The notes below the pieces were generated by a model, which worked only from the letters and a program-made list of their open reading frames with translations, made no database searches and was not told where the DNA came from. A DNA stretch of 49,584 bases, taken from NCBI RefSeq assembly GCF_018207095.1, contig NZ_QOCZ01000071.1, forward strand, positions 1 to 49,584, in the 5' to 3' direction. This DNA is from Nocardiopsis sp. MG754419 (GTDB lineage: Bacteria > Actinomycetota > Actinomycetes > Streptosporangiales > Streptosporangiaceae). Positions 16,935-23,817 of the stretch are shown piece by piece; position 1 is the stretch's first letter; each line of letters opens with the position of its first letter. Position numbers and translations under genes: made by a program.

Positions 16935-17941
16935 GCGACATGAACGTGTGGTTGGCGCTCGTGCTGACCGTGGTCTTCATCGCGCTGAGCGGGTTCTTCG
17001 TGGCGATCGAGTTCGCCCTGGTGGCGGCGCGCCGCTACCGGTTGGAGGAGGCCGCCCACACCAGCGCCTCGGCGCGGGCGGCCCTCAAGAGCGCCCGTGA
17101 CCTGTCGCTGTTGCTGGCCGGTTCCCAGTTGGGGATCACCCTGGCGACCCTGGCCTTGGGCGCGATCTCCAAGCCGGCCTTCCACCACCTGTTGGAGCCG
17201 CTCTTCGGTGGGCTGCCCGACTCGGTGGCCTACGTGCTCTCCTTCACCTTCTCCCTGATCATCGTGACGTTCCTGCACCTGGTCGTGGGAGAGATGGCAC
17301 CCAAGTCCTGGGCGATCTCGCACCCGGAGAAGTCGGCGACCCTGCTGGCCATCCCGATGCGCGCGTTCATGTGGCTCACCCGTCCGGTCATCGTCATGCT
17401 CAACAACATGGCCAACTGGGTCCTGCACCGCTTCGGCGTGCAGGCCGTGGACGAGTTGATCACGGGGCACAACCCCGAGGACGTGCGCGAGTTGGTCGAG
17501 CACTCGGCCAAGGCCGGTTCCCTGGACTCCGAGCGCCGGGACCAGCTGGCCACCGCCCTGGAGGTCAACTCCCAACCCATCAGTGAACACATCACCCCGC
17601 GCGAGGAGATCGCCTGGGTGGGGCCCGACGCCGGGGTGGAGGAGATCAAGCGGGTCTCCCGTGAGTCCACCCACCTGCGTCTGGTCGTGATGGAGCACGG
17701 AGAACCGGTGGGGGTGCTGCACGTACGTGAGGCCCTGACCGGTGCGGCCGACACCACCGCCGCGGACCTCATGCGTCCGGTCCTGACCCTGGACACCGGC
17801 ACGCCGATGTACGCGGCCATGGGCATCATGCGTGAGAGCCGCACCCACCTGGCCCTGGTCGAGGACGAGGACCGTCTGGTGGGTCTGGTCACCCTGCAGG
17901 ACATCCTGGACCGGTTGTTGCTGCTGGAGACCGCCGCCTGA
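16931..17941 (+). CDS. CNNM/DUF21-CBS protein lacking the CorC domain
   Basis: The 336-aa protein starts with ATG overlapping the previous TGA (ATGA, 16931-16934). It has the DUF21 membrane domain (GFFVAIEFALVAARRYRLE; HLVVGEMAPKSWAISHPEK) and a CBS pair (HITPREEIAWVGPDAGVEE ... LVEDEDRLVGLVTLQDILDRLL), then stops; no CorC_HlyC domain follows. The two paralogues are therefore asymmetric and tightly co-translated, suggesting a hetero-oligomer (CNNM proteins work as dimers). The GEMAPKS motif replaces the usual GExxPK in a conserved position. A strong hairpin terminator follows 33 bases later. Confidence 0.92.
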   Translation: MSDMNVWLALVLTVVFIALSGFFVAIEFALVAARRYRLEEAAHTSASARAALKSARDLSLLLAGSQLGITLATLALGAISKPAFHHLLEPLFGGLPDSVAYVLSFTFSLIIVTFLHLVVGEMAPKSWAISHPEKSATLLAIPMRAFMWLTRPVIVMLNNMANWVLHRFGVQAVDELITGHNPEDVRELVEHSAKAGSLDSERRDQLATALEVNSQPISEHITPREEIAWVGPDAGVEEIKRVSRESTHLRLVVMEHGEPVGVLHVREALTGAADTTAADLMRPVLTLDTGTPMYAAMGIMRESRTHLALVEDEDRLVGLVTLQDILDRLLLLETAA

Positions 17942-17973
17942 CGGTGGCGCCGCCCGGCGGCGCGACCGACACG

Positions 17974-18001
17974 ACGGGGAGGGCTCTGGGGCCCTCCCCG
18001 T
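17974..18001 (+). terminator. Hairpin terminator after the CNNM operon
   Basis: A perfect 11-bp stem ACGGGGAGGGC (17974-17984) / GCCCTCCCCGT (17991-18001) with a six-base loop is followed by TTTCG. Confidence 0.8.
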
Positions 18002-18225
18002 TTCGTGTGCGCGAGGACCCGCGCACCGTGGCGTGCGGCGCGCGGAGCCGCTCCGGGGGCACAGCTTGATCAGCGTCGGGGGCGCGGCCGCGACCGGGTC
18101 GACGGTCTCCCGGCCGTGCCGCCTCTCCCCTGACGCCGTGTGCCCGTCGTGACGACGACGGGCGCGACCCACCGTGCTCGTCTCGCCCCTCCCCCCGTCT
18201 GGCCCTTCCCCGCGCGAAAGGAACG

Positions 18226-18435
18226 GTGCGGAACCTCCTCGGGGACATCGTGGCGGGCACGCTCGTGGCCATCGTGGTTCCGCCCGTGGAACCGGCCGGC
18301 GCATCGCCCAGGGGTCCGCGTACACCACCGTGGGCCGGCCCCGGGTCGGCCGCGGGGTGTCGCTACGGGCGACCCGGTGACCACGATCCGACCGTGCCCG
18401 TCCGCGCCCCGGACGAGGAGGACGCGCCCCCGTGA
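18226..18435 (+). CDS. Possible small membrane-anchored peptide (69 aa)
   Basis: A GTG preceded by AAAGGAA (only three bases spacing) opens a 69-codon frame. The first 28 codons have strong third-position G/C bias and encode a hydrophobic helix (LLGDIVAGTLVAIVVPP). The rest is Pro/Gly/Arg-rich and less coding-like. It matches no family I know. It may be chance; listed because the surrounding 1 kb has no other gene. Confidence 0.3.
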   Translation: MRNLLGDIVAGTLVAIVVPPVEPAGASPRGPRTPPWAGPGSAAGCRYGRPGDHDPTVPVRAPDEEDAPP

Positions 18436-18958
18436 GAGCCGACCACGCGTGTCGCGTCCGCCCACCACGTGCCCGAACGACTCACCCCGCGTCCGGGCGT
18501 GACCGCCGGGACCGCCGTGTGTGCGCGGCCCGGGCCGTCTCCCGGCCCTCGTCGGCCCCGTGCCTCGCTCCGGACGTGGTGCGTCAGGGCCGCGCCCGCC
18601 TGTCGTCCCGGTCCGCGACGGGAGGGACGCCCCGGTGGATCCGTCGACCCAGGAGGGCCCGTGGGACCGAGCGTTCCCGCTGCGCTCCGACGCCCGGGGC
18701 GGCCGGCCGAGAAGGGCTTCGGCAACCGTTCGGTTCACACTCCTCCTTCCGGCGTTTCCGCACGTCGACCCTTCTTTCAAGATCAACAGTAAAAGATCTT
18801 CCTTCTCTTTAAGGTCCAAAAGGTTCGGCCCCCTATTCAAGACTCGCAAAACCTCGCAGAGTATGGAGAAGACACCGGGAGGGGAGAACCGGAGGGACCC
18901 TGGTCCTGATTCCCGACAATCGGTAATTACCAGGCTGTGTTGTCCCCAGAACGGACTC

Positions 18959-18987
18959 TGTACACGCACCACTGGGATTGCTAGGTT
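18959..18987 (+). promoter_or_regulatory. Candidate promoter of the HTH gene, leaderless
   Basis: TGTACA (18959-18964), a 17-base spacer and TAGGTT (18982-18987) place the expected transcript start at or next to the ATG at 18994, so the mRNA would have no leader. No SD precedes that ATG. Confidence 0.45.
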
Positions 18988-18993
18988 CTCGTC

Positions 18994-19245
18994 ATGACGC
19001 AACCGCGGGATATCCGCGTTATTGATCAAGAGAAACTCTTAGTGAGTGTCCGAAAAGCCGCACAGATTCTCGATGTGTCGGAGCGCGTGGTTTACGATCT
19101 CTGCTACAGCGACGAACTCCAGTCGGTGAAGATCGGACCCAAGAAATGGATTCGTCGCATCACGTGCGAATCACTCAATCAGTACGTCGAAAACGCCGTA
19201 CGCGAATCGCGGATCGACACGAGCACGGAACACAGACACCTTTGA
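18994..19245 (+). CDS. Excisionase-type (HTH_17) small DNA-binding protein
   Basis: The 83-aa protein has a MerR/excisionase-like winged HTH at about residues 15-65: VSVRKAAQILDVSERVVYDL (HTH) and KIGPKKWIRRITCESLNQYV (wing and following helix). Such proteins act as excisionases (recombination directionality factors) or as small repressors. The base composition is distinctly lower in GC than its neighbours, with A/T third positions frequent, consistent with horizontal origin. No integrase is in the window. Its stop codon lies inside a hairpin that covers the SD of the next gene. Regulator versus excisionase cannot be decided here. Confidence 0.75.
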   Translation: MTQPRDIRVIDQEKLLVSVRKAAQILDVSERVVYDLCYSDELQSVKIGPKKWIRRITCESLNQYVENAVRESRIDTSTEHRHL

Positions 19246-19251
19246 AAGGTG
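19237..19251 (+). promoter_or_regulatory. Hairpin covering the Shine-Dalgarno of the next gene
   Basis: CACCTTT-G-AAAGGTG is perfectly symmetrical and overlaps both the TGA of the HTH gene (19243-19245) and the SD AAAGGTGAGG (19245-19254) of the GTG at 19259. A ribosome terminating on the HTH gene would open it, giving translational coupling. Confidence 0.5.
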
Positions 19252-19258
19252 AGGCCGA

Positions 19259-19702
19259 GTGAACGCACTTCCCACGACCGACAAACCCCCCGCTCTCCCT
19301 AAACGCAAGCCCGGCCTACGGATCGAGCCGCTCGTCCCCGGTCCTCGCAGACTGACGGCGTGCGCGCGCGACGTGGCCGAACTCATCGAGGGCGACCCCG
19401 GTCTGTGGCCGGCCCTGACCACCTGTGTCACCGACATCAATGGGCTGACCACCGTTCACTACGCCGCCGTGCACGGCGGGGGCCTCGCCTCGTCCCTGTT
19501 CGGTCCGGACGGCGTCGTCTCCCGCTGGCGCGACCGTCTGCACGTGCCCACCGAGTCCAGCAGCGAACGTGCGGGGGGCCGCGAACGCGTGGTGACCCTG
19601 CGCGGAGAACACTCCGGCTATGCAGTGACCGTACTCTTCACCGTCCTGGCGGGGTCCCCCACCTCGGACCAGGACGAGGTGGAACAGGAGCCCGACCAGT
19701 GA
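19259..19702 (+). CDS. Protein of unknown function (147 aa), middle gene of the island
   Basis: I do not recognise a family. The protein has a basic Pro-rich N-terminus (about 1-35), a mixed alpha/beta core (ARDVAELIEGDPGLWPALTTCVTDINGLTTVHYAAVHGG ... RVVTLRGEHSGYAVTVLFTVL) and an acidic tail. There is no signal peptide or membrane helix. GTG 19259 has the SD AAAGGTGAGG. Its TGA overlaps the GTG of the next gene (19699-19702), so both are coupled. GC content is that of the host, unlike the HTH gene before it. Confidence 0.7.
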   Translation: MNALPTTDKPPALPKRKPGLRIEPLVPGPRRLTACARDVAELIEGDPGLWPALTTCVTDINGLTTVHYAAVHGGGLASSLFGPDGVVSRWRDRLHVPTESSSERAGGRERVVTLRGEHSGYAVTVLFTVLAGSPTSDQDEVEQEPDQ

Positions 19703-20148
19703 CCATCACCCCCCCGACGAGCCGGCTGCAGTACGTGGACGCCAACACCACGCCGTGGCCGCTCAACCACCACGCCTATGTGTACGCCTGCGCAGAACGC
19801 CTGCGCAAGGAGCTCAGCCACCCGCCCCGGGTGCACTTCCCCGAGAGCCACCTGCAGCGGCAGGACGACCGCGGCGCCCTCGTGCGACTGGGCGGCCCCG
19901 ATCACGACGACTTCCTGCTGGCCTGGGACGAGCGACGCGGCTGGGCGCGCCTGGAACAGGCGGTGCGCCGCCCCCTGGTGCTGGGAGCAGACCCCCTTCT
20001 GGATCCCGAGGCCTTCACCCACGCGGTCACGGCCCTGCTGCGCCCGGGCACGCGACAGCTGGTGATGGTGCTGGACCGCTCCCGCCCCTTCGCCCACCCC
20101 GTCGATGTGCTGTTCGAGCGCCGTCTGGCCGCTTTCCGCACCATGTGA
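19699..20148 (+). CDS. DUF6292-like protein
   Basis: The 149-aa protein resembles actinobacterial DUF6292 proteins: an N-terminal helix with NHHAYVYACAERLRKEL, a central strand pair ending in DDFLLAWDERRGWARLEQ (the recurrent L.WDE.xGW signature), and a C-terminal helix FTHAVTALLRPG. No function is assigned to the family, and my assignment is by motif memory only. GTG 19699 overlaps the previous stop (GTGA). A strong bidirectional terminator follows. Position as last gene behind an excisionase-type HTH suggests a small conserved module, perhaps the remnant of an integrative element. Confidence 0.65.
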   Translation: MTITPPTSRLQYVDANTTPWPLNHHAYVYACAERLRKELSHPPRVHFPESHLQRQDDRGALVRLGGPDHDDFLLAWDERRGWARLEQAVRRPLVLGADPLLDPEAFTHAVTALLRPGTRQLVMVLDRSRPFAHPVDVLFERRLAAFRTM

Positions 20149-20162
20149 CCACCCCTGGAAAA

Positions 20163-20200
20163 GCGGGTCCTCCCCTCGGGCGGAAGGGGGGAGGACCCGC
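20163..20200. terminator. Strong bidirectional hairpin terminator
   Basis: GCGGGTCCTCCCC (20163-20175) and GGGGAGGACCCGC (20188-20200) form a perfect 13-bp stem between the DUF6292-like gene and the convergent methyltransferase. Confidence 0.8.
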
Positions 20201-20205
20201 CACCC

Positions 20206-20856
20206 TCATCCGACGCGGCGGGCCACCATCACCGCGTCGTTCATGGCCACCCGGCCGCCATCGCCGCCCCGTCGGGTGCGCGGCCGGGTCTGGGCCACCA
20301 ACACACGCCAACGCTTTCGGTCCAGCACGTCCGCCATTTCGGGGGCACTGACGTGCGCCGCCGCGTGTCCGGCGTGCGGAGCGTGGCCGTGGGCGTCGGA
20401 GGGGTCGTGGCCGACGATGAGCAACGTCCCTCCCACGGCCACCACGGCGGCCAGACGCTCCACCAGGGCCGAGAAGGGCCCCACCGGGTGGGCGTAGTGG
20501 CTGGTGACCAGGTCGAAGACGACCCGGTCGGGATCGAGTTCGGTGGCGTCGCCCCGCACCCAGTCGATCCGGGCGGCCGCCTCCGGGTCGATCCGCTCGG
20601 CCGACTCCACGGCCCGGTCCAGCGCGTTCTGGGAGACGTCCAACGCGGTGACCCGCCACCCCTGCCCGGCGAGCCACAGGCTGTCGACGCCCAGACCGGC
20701 ACCGGCCTCCAGGGCCCGACCGGGTCGCAGGTCGCGGGCGGCGGCCACCAACTGCGGGTTGGGCTCGCCCGGCCCGTCGGGCCCGTGCCCACCGTGATCG
20801 TGTCGCCCGGTGCGGTACCGCTCCTCCCAGAACTCACGGTCGAACTCCTGCGCCAT
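20206..20856 (-). CDS. Class I SAM-dependent methyltransferase
   Basis: The 216-aa protein begins with FDREFWEERYRTG, typical of thiopurine/tellurite-type small-molecule methyltransferases. SAM motif I is ALEAGAGLGVDSLWLAGQGWRVTALDVSQNAL, and motif II/post-I is DLVTSHYAHPVG. A histidine-rich insertion (GHAPHAGHAAAH) lies near residue 160. It resembles the methyltransferases often paired with TrxR-like FAD proteins in actinomycetes. It lies 29 bases downstream of the FAD oxidoreductase, so they form an operon. Substrate unknown. Confidence 0.85.
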   Translation of the reverse strand: MAQEFDREFWEERYRTGRHDHGGHGPDGPGEPNPQLVAAARDLRPGRALEAGAGLGVDSLWLAGQGWRVTALDVSQNALDRAVESAERIDPEAAARIDWVRGDATELDPDRVVFDLVTSHYAHPVGPFSALVERLAAVVAVGGTLLIVGHDPSDAHGHAPHAGHAAAHVSAPEMADVLDRKRWRVLVAQTRPRTRRGGDGGRVAMNDAVMVARRVG

Positions 20857-20885
20857 GTGACTCCCCCCTGCGTCGTCGTGCGTGT

Positions 20886-21893
20886 TCACAGTCCGTGCCC
20901 GCCCCTTCTGCGGGCGGCCGCCTCCCGCTCGGAGCCGGCCGAGAAGGCCCGGCGATCGGCCAGGACCAGGTCGATCTCGCTGGTGATCAGGTCGGCGTTG
21001 ATCTGGGCCGCCGCGAGCGTGCCGGCCGCTCCCGCCGCCCCCACCTGGGCGGCCACGTCGGTGGCGTTGCCCGCCACCCACACCCCCGCAACGGCGCTGC
21101 GTCCGGTGGCGTCGGCGGGAAGGTGTTCGCCCATCCCCGAAGGGTGCGGCTCCGGCACCAGCCCCAGCGGGGCGAGGAAGTCGACCCGGGCCACCATGCG
21201 GCCGGCCACGGCCAGCGCCCGGCGTTCCACCAGCTCTCCCCCGACCAGACGCACTCCCCGCAGCGCGTCGTCCACCGTCTCCACGGCGGCCACCTCGCCC
21301 GTGACCACCTCGACTCCGCGGACGGCCAGGCGCTCGACCTGGTCGGTCTCCAACGGGAGTCCGTTCGCGAAGTAGACCACGTCCGGACTCCACTGGCTGA
21401 ACATCAGTGCCTGGTGCACCGACATCGGCCCCGTGGCCAGGACCCCGATGGGGCGGTCGCGCACTTCCCAACCGTGGCAGTAGGGGCAGTGCAGTACGTC
21501 GCGACCCCAGCGCTCGGCCAGTCCGGGAACGGCGGGGAGTTGGTCGACCAGGCCGGTCGTCACCAGCACCCGTCGCGCCTCCACGGTGCGCCCGTCCTCC
21601 AGGTGCACCACGAACGCTCCCACCGCGCCCTCGACCGAGCGCACCCGGCCGCGCACCACATGGGCCCCGTAGGAACGGGCCTCGGCACGCCCCCGTTCGA
21701 GGAGTGCGCCCGGGGACGTGCCCTCCCTCCCGAGCAGACCGTGCACCCCGTTCGCGGGGGCGTTGCGCGGTTCCCCCGCGTCGACCACCAGCACCGAGCG
21801 GCGCGCCCGTGCCAGGGTCACGGCCCCGCTCAGCCCGGCGGCGCCGCCACCGACCACCACCACCTCGTAGACATCCTCGACCCGCTCGTCCAC
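20886..21893 (-). CDS. FAD-dependent oxidoreductase, thioredoxin-reductase-like
   Basis: The 335-aa protein has an N-terminal FAD-binding GGGAAGLSGAVTLARARRSVLVVD and a C-terminal FAD motif GVWVAGNATDVAAQVGAAGAAG. The redox-active site reads HCPYCHG where thioredoxin reductases have CATC, placing it in the wider TrxR-like family (as in GliT/HlmI-type dithiol oxidases and similar reductases). The NADPH-binding glycine motif is weak (GVLATGPMSVHQALM). GTG 21893 is chosen because GGAGGTGG lies about six bases upstream; a GTG at 21911 precedes that SD. It is divergent from an XRE-cupin regulator. Confidence 0.85.
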   Translation of the reverse strand: MDERVEDVYEVVVVGGGAAGLSGAVTLARARRSVLVVDAGEPRNAPANGVHGLLGREGTSPGALLERGRAEARSYGAHVVRGRVRSVEGAVGAFVVHLEDGRTVEARRVLVTTGLVDQLPAVPGLAERWGRDVLHCPYCHGWEVRDRPIGVLATGPMSVHQALMFSQWSPDVVYFANGLPLETDQVERLAVRGVEVVTGEVAAVETVDDALRGVRLVGGELVERRALAVAGRMVARVDFLAPLGLVPEPHPSGMGEHLPADATGRSAVAGVWVAGNATDVAAQVGAAGAAGTLAAAQINADLITSEIDLVLADRRAFSAGSEREAAARRRGGHGL

Positions 21894-21940
21894 CGTGGAC
21901 CACCTCCACACGTCAGAGTGCTACCAGCCGACCGATTCGA

Positions 21941-21964
21941 CAACTTCTGTTGCCGGTGTGGCAA
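21941..21964. promoter_or_regulatory. Overlapping inverted repeats in the XRE-cupin / oxidoreductase gap
   Basis: CAAC-ttct-GTTG (21941-21952) overlaps TTGCC-ggtgt-GGCAA (21950-21964) in the 80-base divergent gap. They are candidate sites for the XRE-cupin protein encoded on the right. Confidence 0.45.
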
Positions 21965-21973
21965 AATGCGGGG

Positions 21974-22579
21974 ATGGACCACGATCTCGACCAGGCACTG
22001 ACCGCCGTCGGCCCCCGTCTGCGCGCCATGCGCACCCAACGCGGGACCACCCTGGCCGACCTCTCGGCCACCACGGGTGTCTCGGTCAGCACCCTGTCGC
22101 GCCTGGAGACGGGCGAGCGCAGACCCACCCTCGAACTCCTGTTGCCCCTGGCCCGCGCCTATGGCGTCACCCTCGACGAACTCGTGGACGCGCCTCCCAC
22201 CGGTGACCCGCGCGTGCACCTGCGCCCCACCACCCAGCACGGGATGACGATGATCCCCCTCACCCGTCGCCCCGGCGGCATCCAGGCCTACAAGCTGGTT
22301 CTGGCGGCGGGCACCGGACGCCGTGAACCCGACCCCCAGACCCACGAGGGTTACGAGTGGCTCTACGTCCTCAACGGTCGTCTGCGCGTGGTCCTGGGCG
22401 AACACGACCTGATCCTCGGCGCCGGCGAGGCCGCCGAGTTCGACACCCGGGTCCCCCACTGGTTCGGCGCCGCCGACGACCGGGCCGTGGAGTTCCTGAG
22501 CCTCTTCGGGGCCCAGGGTGAGAAGGCCCATCTGCGCGCCCGGCCCCGAGCCGCCGCCAAGGACGATCGCGCCGGCTGA
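21974..22579 (+). CDS. XRE-family regulator with C-terminal cupin domain
   Basis: The 201-aa protein has an N-terminal HTH_3 (about 10-70; LRAMRTQRGTTLADLSATTGVSVSTLSRLETGERRPTLELL) and a cupin_2 domain (about 110-185; HEGYEWLYVLNGRLRVVLGEHDLILGAGEAAEFDTRVPHWFG) with metal-type His/Glu residues. This architecture is that of small-molecule-sensing repressors. It is divergent from the FAD oxidoreductase, so it probably controls that gene and the methyltransferase behind it. No SD precedes ATG 21974 beyond GCGGGG, so initiation may be leaderless. Confidence 0.92.
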   Translation: MDHDLDQALTAVGPRLRAMRTQRGTTLADLSATTGVSVSTLSRLETGERRPTLELLLPLARAYGVTLDELVDAPPTGDPRVHLRPTTQHGMTMIPLTRRPGGIQAYKLVLAAGTGRREPDPQTHEGYEWLYVLNGRLRVVLGEHDLILGAGEAAEFDTRVPHWFGAADDRAVEFLSLFGAQGEKAHLRARPRAAAKDDRAG

Positions 22580-22683
22580 GCACTCCGCCGCGCGAGGCCA
22601 CGGCTCCGGGCACCCTCGGAGCGGACTGGAGGCCGACGCCCCGGGATCGCCCCCTGCGCGTTCGTCCCGCCCCGAACACGGCG

Positions 22684-22720
22684 ACGGGGCCGCGCCCACC
22701 CATGGTGGTCGCGGCCCCGT
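22684..22720. terminator. Long bidirectional hairpin terminator
   Basis: ACGGGGCCGCG (22684-22694) pairs with CGCGGCCCCGT (22710-22720), with a nested CCACC-cat-GGTGG stem, between the XRE-cupin gene and the convergent ohr gene. Confidence 0.8.
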
Positions 22721-22737
22721 TCCGGGCACGGTGATGC

Positions 22738-23163
22738 TCAGGCGGTCTTCGTGGTGAGGGTGACCTCGATGTTGCCGCGGGTGGCGCGGGAGTAGGGGCA
22801 GGTCTGGTGGGCGGTGGCCACGAGCTCGTCGGCCTCCTCCTGCGACAGGTGCGGGAGGGTCACGGTGAGGGCGACCACCAGGTCCAGGCCCTCGTCCTTG
22901 CCCAGGACGACCTGGGCGTCGATGGTGGCGTCGGAGGCGTCGACCTTGGTCTGGCGGGCGATCTTCTTCAGCGCGCCGAGGAAGCAGGCCCCGTAACCGA
23001 CGGCGAAGAGCTGTTCGGGGTTGGTGCCGGGGCCGTCGTCGCCGCCCAGGCCCTTGGGCACCGACAGGTCCACCGCGAGGCGGCCGTCGTCGGTCTTGCC
23101 GGAGCCGCCGCGGCCCTCGCCGGTGATGGTGGCGTTGGCGGTGTACAGCGTCTGGAAAGCCAT
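22738..23163 (-). CDS. ohr: Organic hydroperoxide resistance protein Ohr (OsmC family)
   Basis: The 141-aa protein has both peroxidatic and resolving cysteines in family context: C60 in GYGACFLGAL and C122 in HQTCPYSRATRGN, plus the conserved Arg/Glu region (GRLAVDLSVPKGLGG). Ohr reduces organic hydroperoxides and peroxynitrite using lipoylated proteins in the cytosol. It is the second gene of an ohrR-ohr operon (25-base gap), so induction by organic peroxide through OhrR is expected. Confidence 0.96.
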   Translation of the reverse strand: MAFQTLYTANATITGEGRGGSGKTDDGRLAVDLSVPKGLGGDDGPGTNPEQLFAVGYGACFLGALKKIARQTKVDASDATIDAQVVLGKDEGLDLVVALTVTLPHLSQEEADELVATAHQTCPYSRATRGNIEVTLTTKTA

Positions 23164-23188
23164 GTCTGCCTCTCTCCGGGGTCCGGTG

Positions 23189-23671
23189 CTAGGCCGGTTC
23201 CCCTGTGGATGTGGTTCGATCGCCGGTGGTCGCGTTCACAGAGCGGGTGACGTGGTCGAGGAGCGTGCGCAGCTCGACGGCCTTCTCCAAGGGCAGGTCG
23301 GTCGCGCACAGGACCTGGTCGGGGATGCCGTCCGCACGGTCGCGCAGACGTTCCCCCTCCTCGGTGAGACGGACGCGGACGATGCGCTCGTCCTCGGGAC
23401 CGCGCCTGCGGGTCAGGAGCCCGGCCCCCTCCATGCGGCGCAGCAGAGGGGAGAGTGTGCCGGTGTCCAGGCTGAGCACCTGCCCCAGTTCCTTGACCGG
23501 CAGGGTCCCGTGCTCCCACAGCGCCAGCATGACCAGGTACTGCGGGTAGGTGAGCCCGAGGTCGGTCAGGATCTCCCGGTAGAGCCCGGTGAGGGCGCGG
23601 GAGGCGGTGTAGAGGGCGAAGCACAGCTGGTTGTCCAGGGCGAGGGGGTCTCCCTCGTCGGTTCCGGCCAT
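23189..23671 (-). CDS. ohrR: MarR-family peroxide-sensing repressor OhrR
   Basis: The 160-aa protein has the sensing Cys in family context (NQLCFALYTASRA, C17) and a winged HTH (LPVKELGQVLSLDTGTLSPLLRRMEGAGLLTRRR with the DER wing motif EDERIVRV). Tyr residues of the sensing pocket (LYREI and YPQY) are present. Oxidation of C17 by organic peroxides should release DNA and derepress ohr. ATG 23671 follows GGGGAGGATCC. A perfect palindrome lies about 56 bases upstream. Cys residues elsewhere (VLCATD) hint at 1-Cys or 2-Cys behaviour, undetermined. Confidence 0.94.
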   Translation of the reverse strand: MAGTDEGDPLALDNQLCFALYTASRALTGLYREILTDLGLTYPQYLVMLALWEHGTLPVKELGQVLSLDTGTLSPLLRRMEGAGLLTRRRGPEDERIVRVRLTEEGERLRDRADGIPDQVLCATDLPLEKAVELRTLLDHVTRSVNATTGDRTTSTGEPA

Positions 23672-23726
23672 GGATCCTCCCCTGCGATACGTACCGTGTC
23701 GGCGTTGCCACGGTAACAGAAAATAA

Positions 23727-23753
23727 GTTGTGCACAACAGCATTGGGCGCAAT
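23727..23753. promoter_or_regulatory. Candidate OhrR operator
   Basis: A perfect 12-bp palindrome GTTGTGCACAAC (23727-23738) is followed by the related near-palindrome ATTGGGCGCAAT (23742-23753), upstream of ohrR. MarR-type symmetrical sites overlapping the promoter are typical of autoregulated ohrR operons. Confidence 0.65.
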
Positions 23754-23780
23754 CTTTTTGGATCGGGTGCGCCACGCCGA

Positions 23781-23808
23781 GGGCCCGCGCCGACGACGGC
23801 GCGGGCCC
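23781..23808 (-). terminator. Hairpin terminator of the ALDH7 gene
   Basis: A perfect 11-bp stem GGGCCCGCGCC (23781-23791) / GGCGCGGGCCC (23798-23808) lies just beyond the stop of the aldehyde dehydrogenase (stop at 23818 on the minus strand). Confidence 0.7.
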
Positions 23809-23817
23809 CGATCCGCT

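Larger units (their letters stand above)
18002..18993. other. Nearly 1 kb gene-poor region before the excisionase-type island
   Basis: No frame here has convincing coding character over its length. It holds a perfect hairpin GCCCGTCGT-gacg-ACGACGGGC (18142-18163), a possible small ORF (18226-18435), and from about 18770 an AT-rich stretch with AAGATCTT and the 10-bp palindrome GGTAATTACC (18922-18931). The latter is flanked by inverted CCTGGT/ACCAGG. Composition changes sharply from over 75% GC to roughly even near 18770, suggesting a boundary of acquired DNA or a large regulatory region. Confidence 0.6.

Noticed and set aside
18432..18812. 126-codon frame overlapping the stop of the small ORF at 18226
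   Set aside because: Arg/Ser/Pro-rich, no codon-position bias typical of genes here, and it runs through the composition change.
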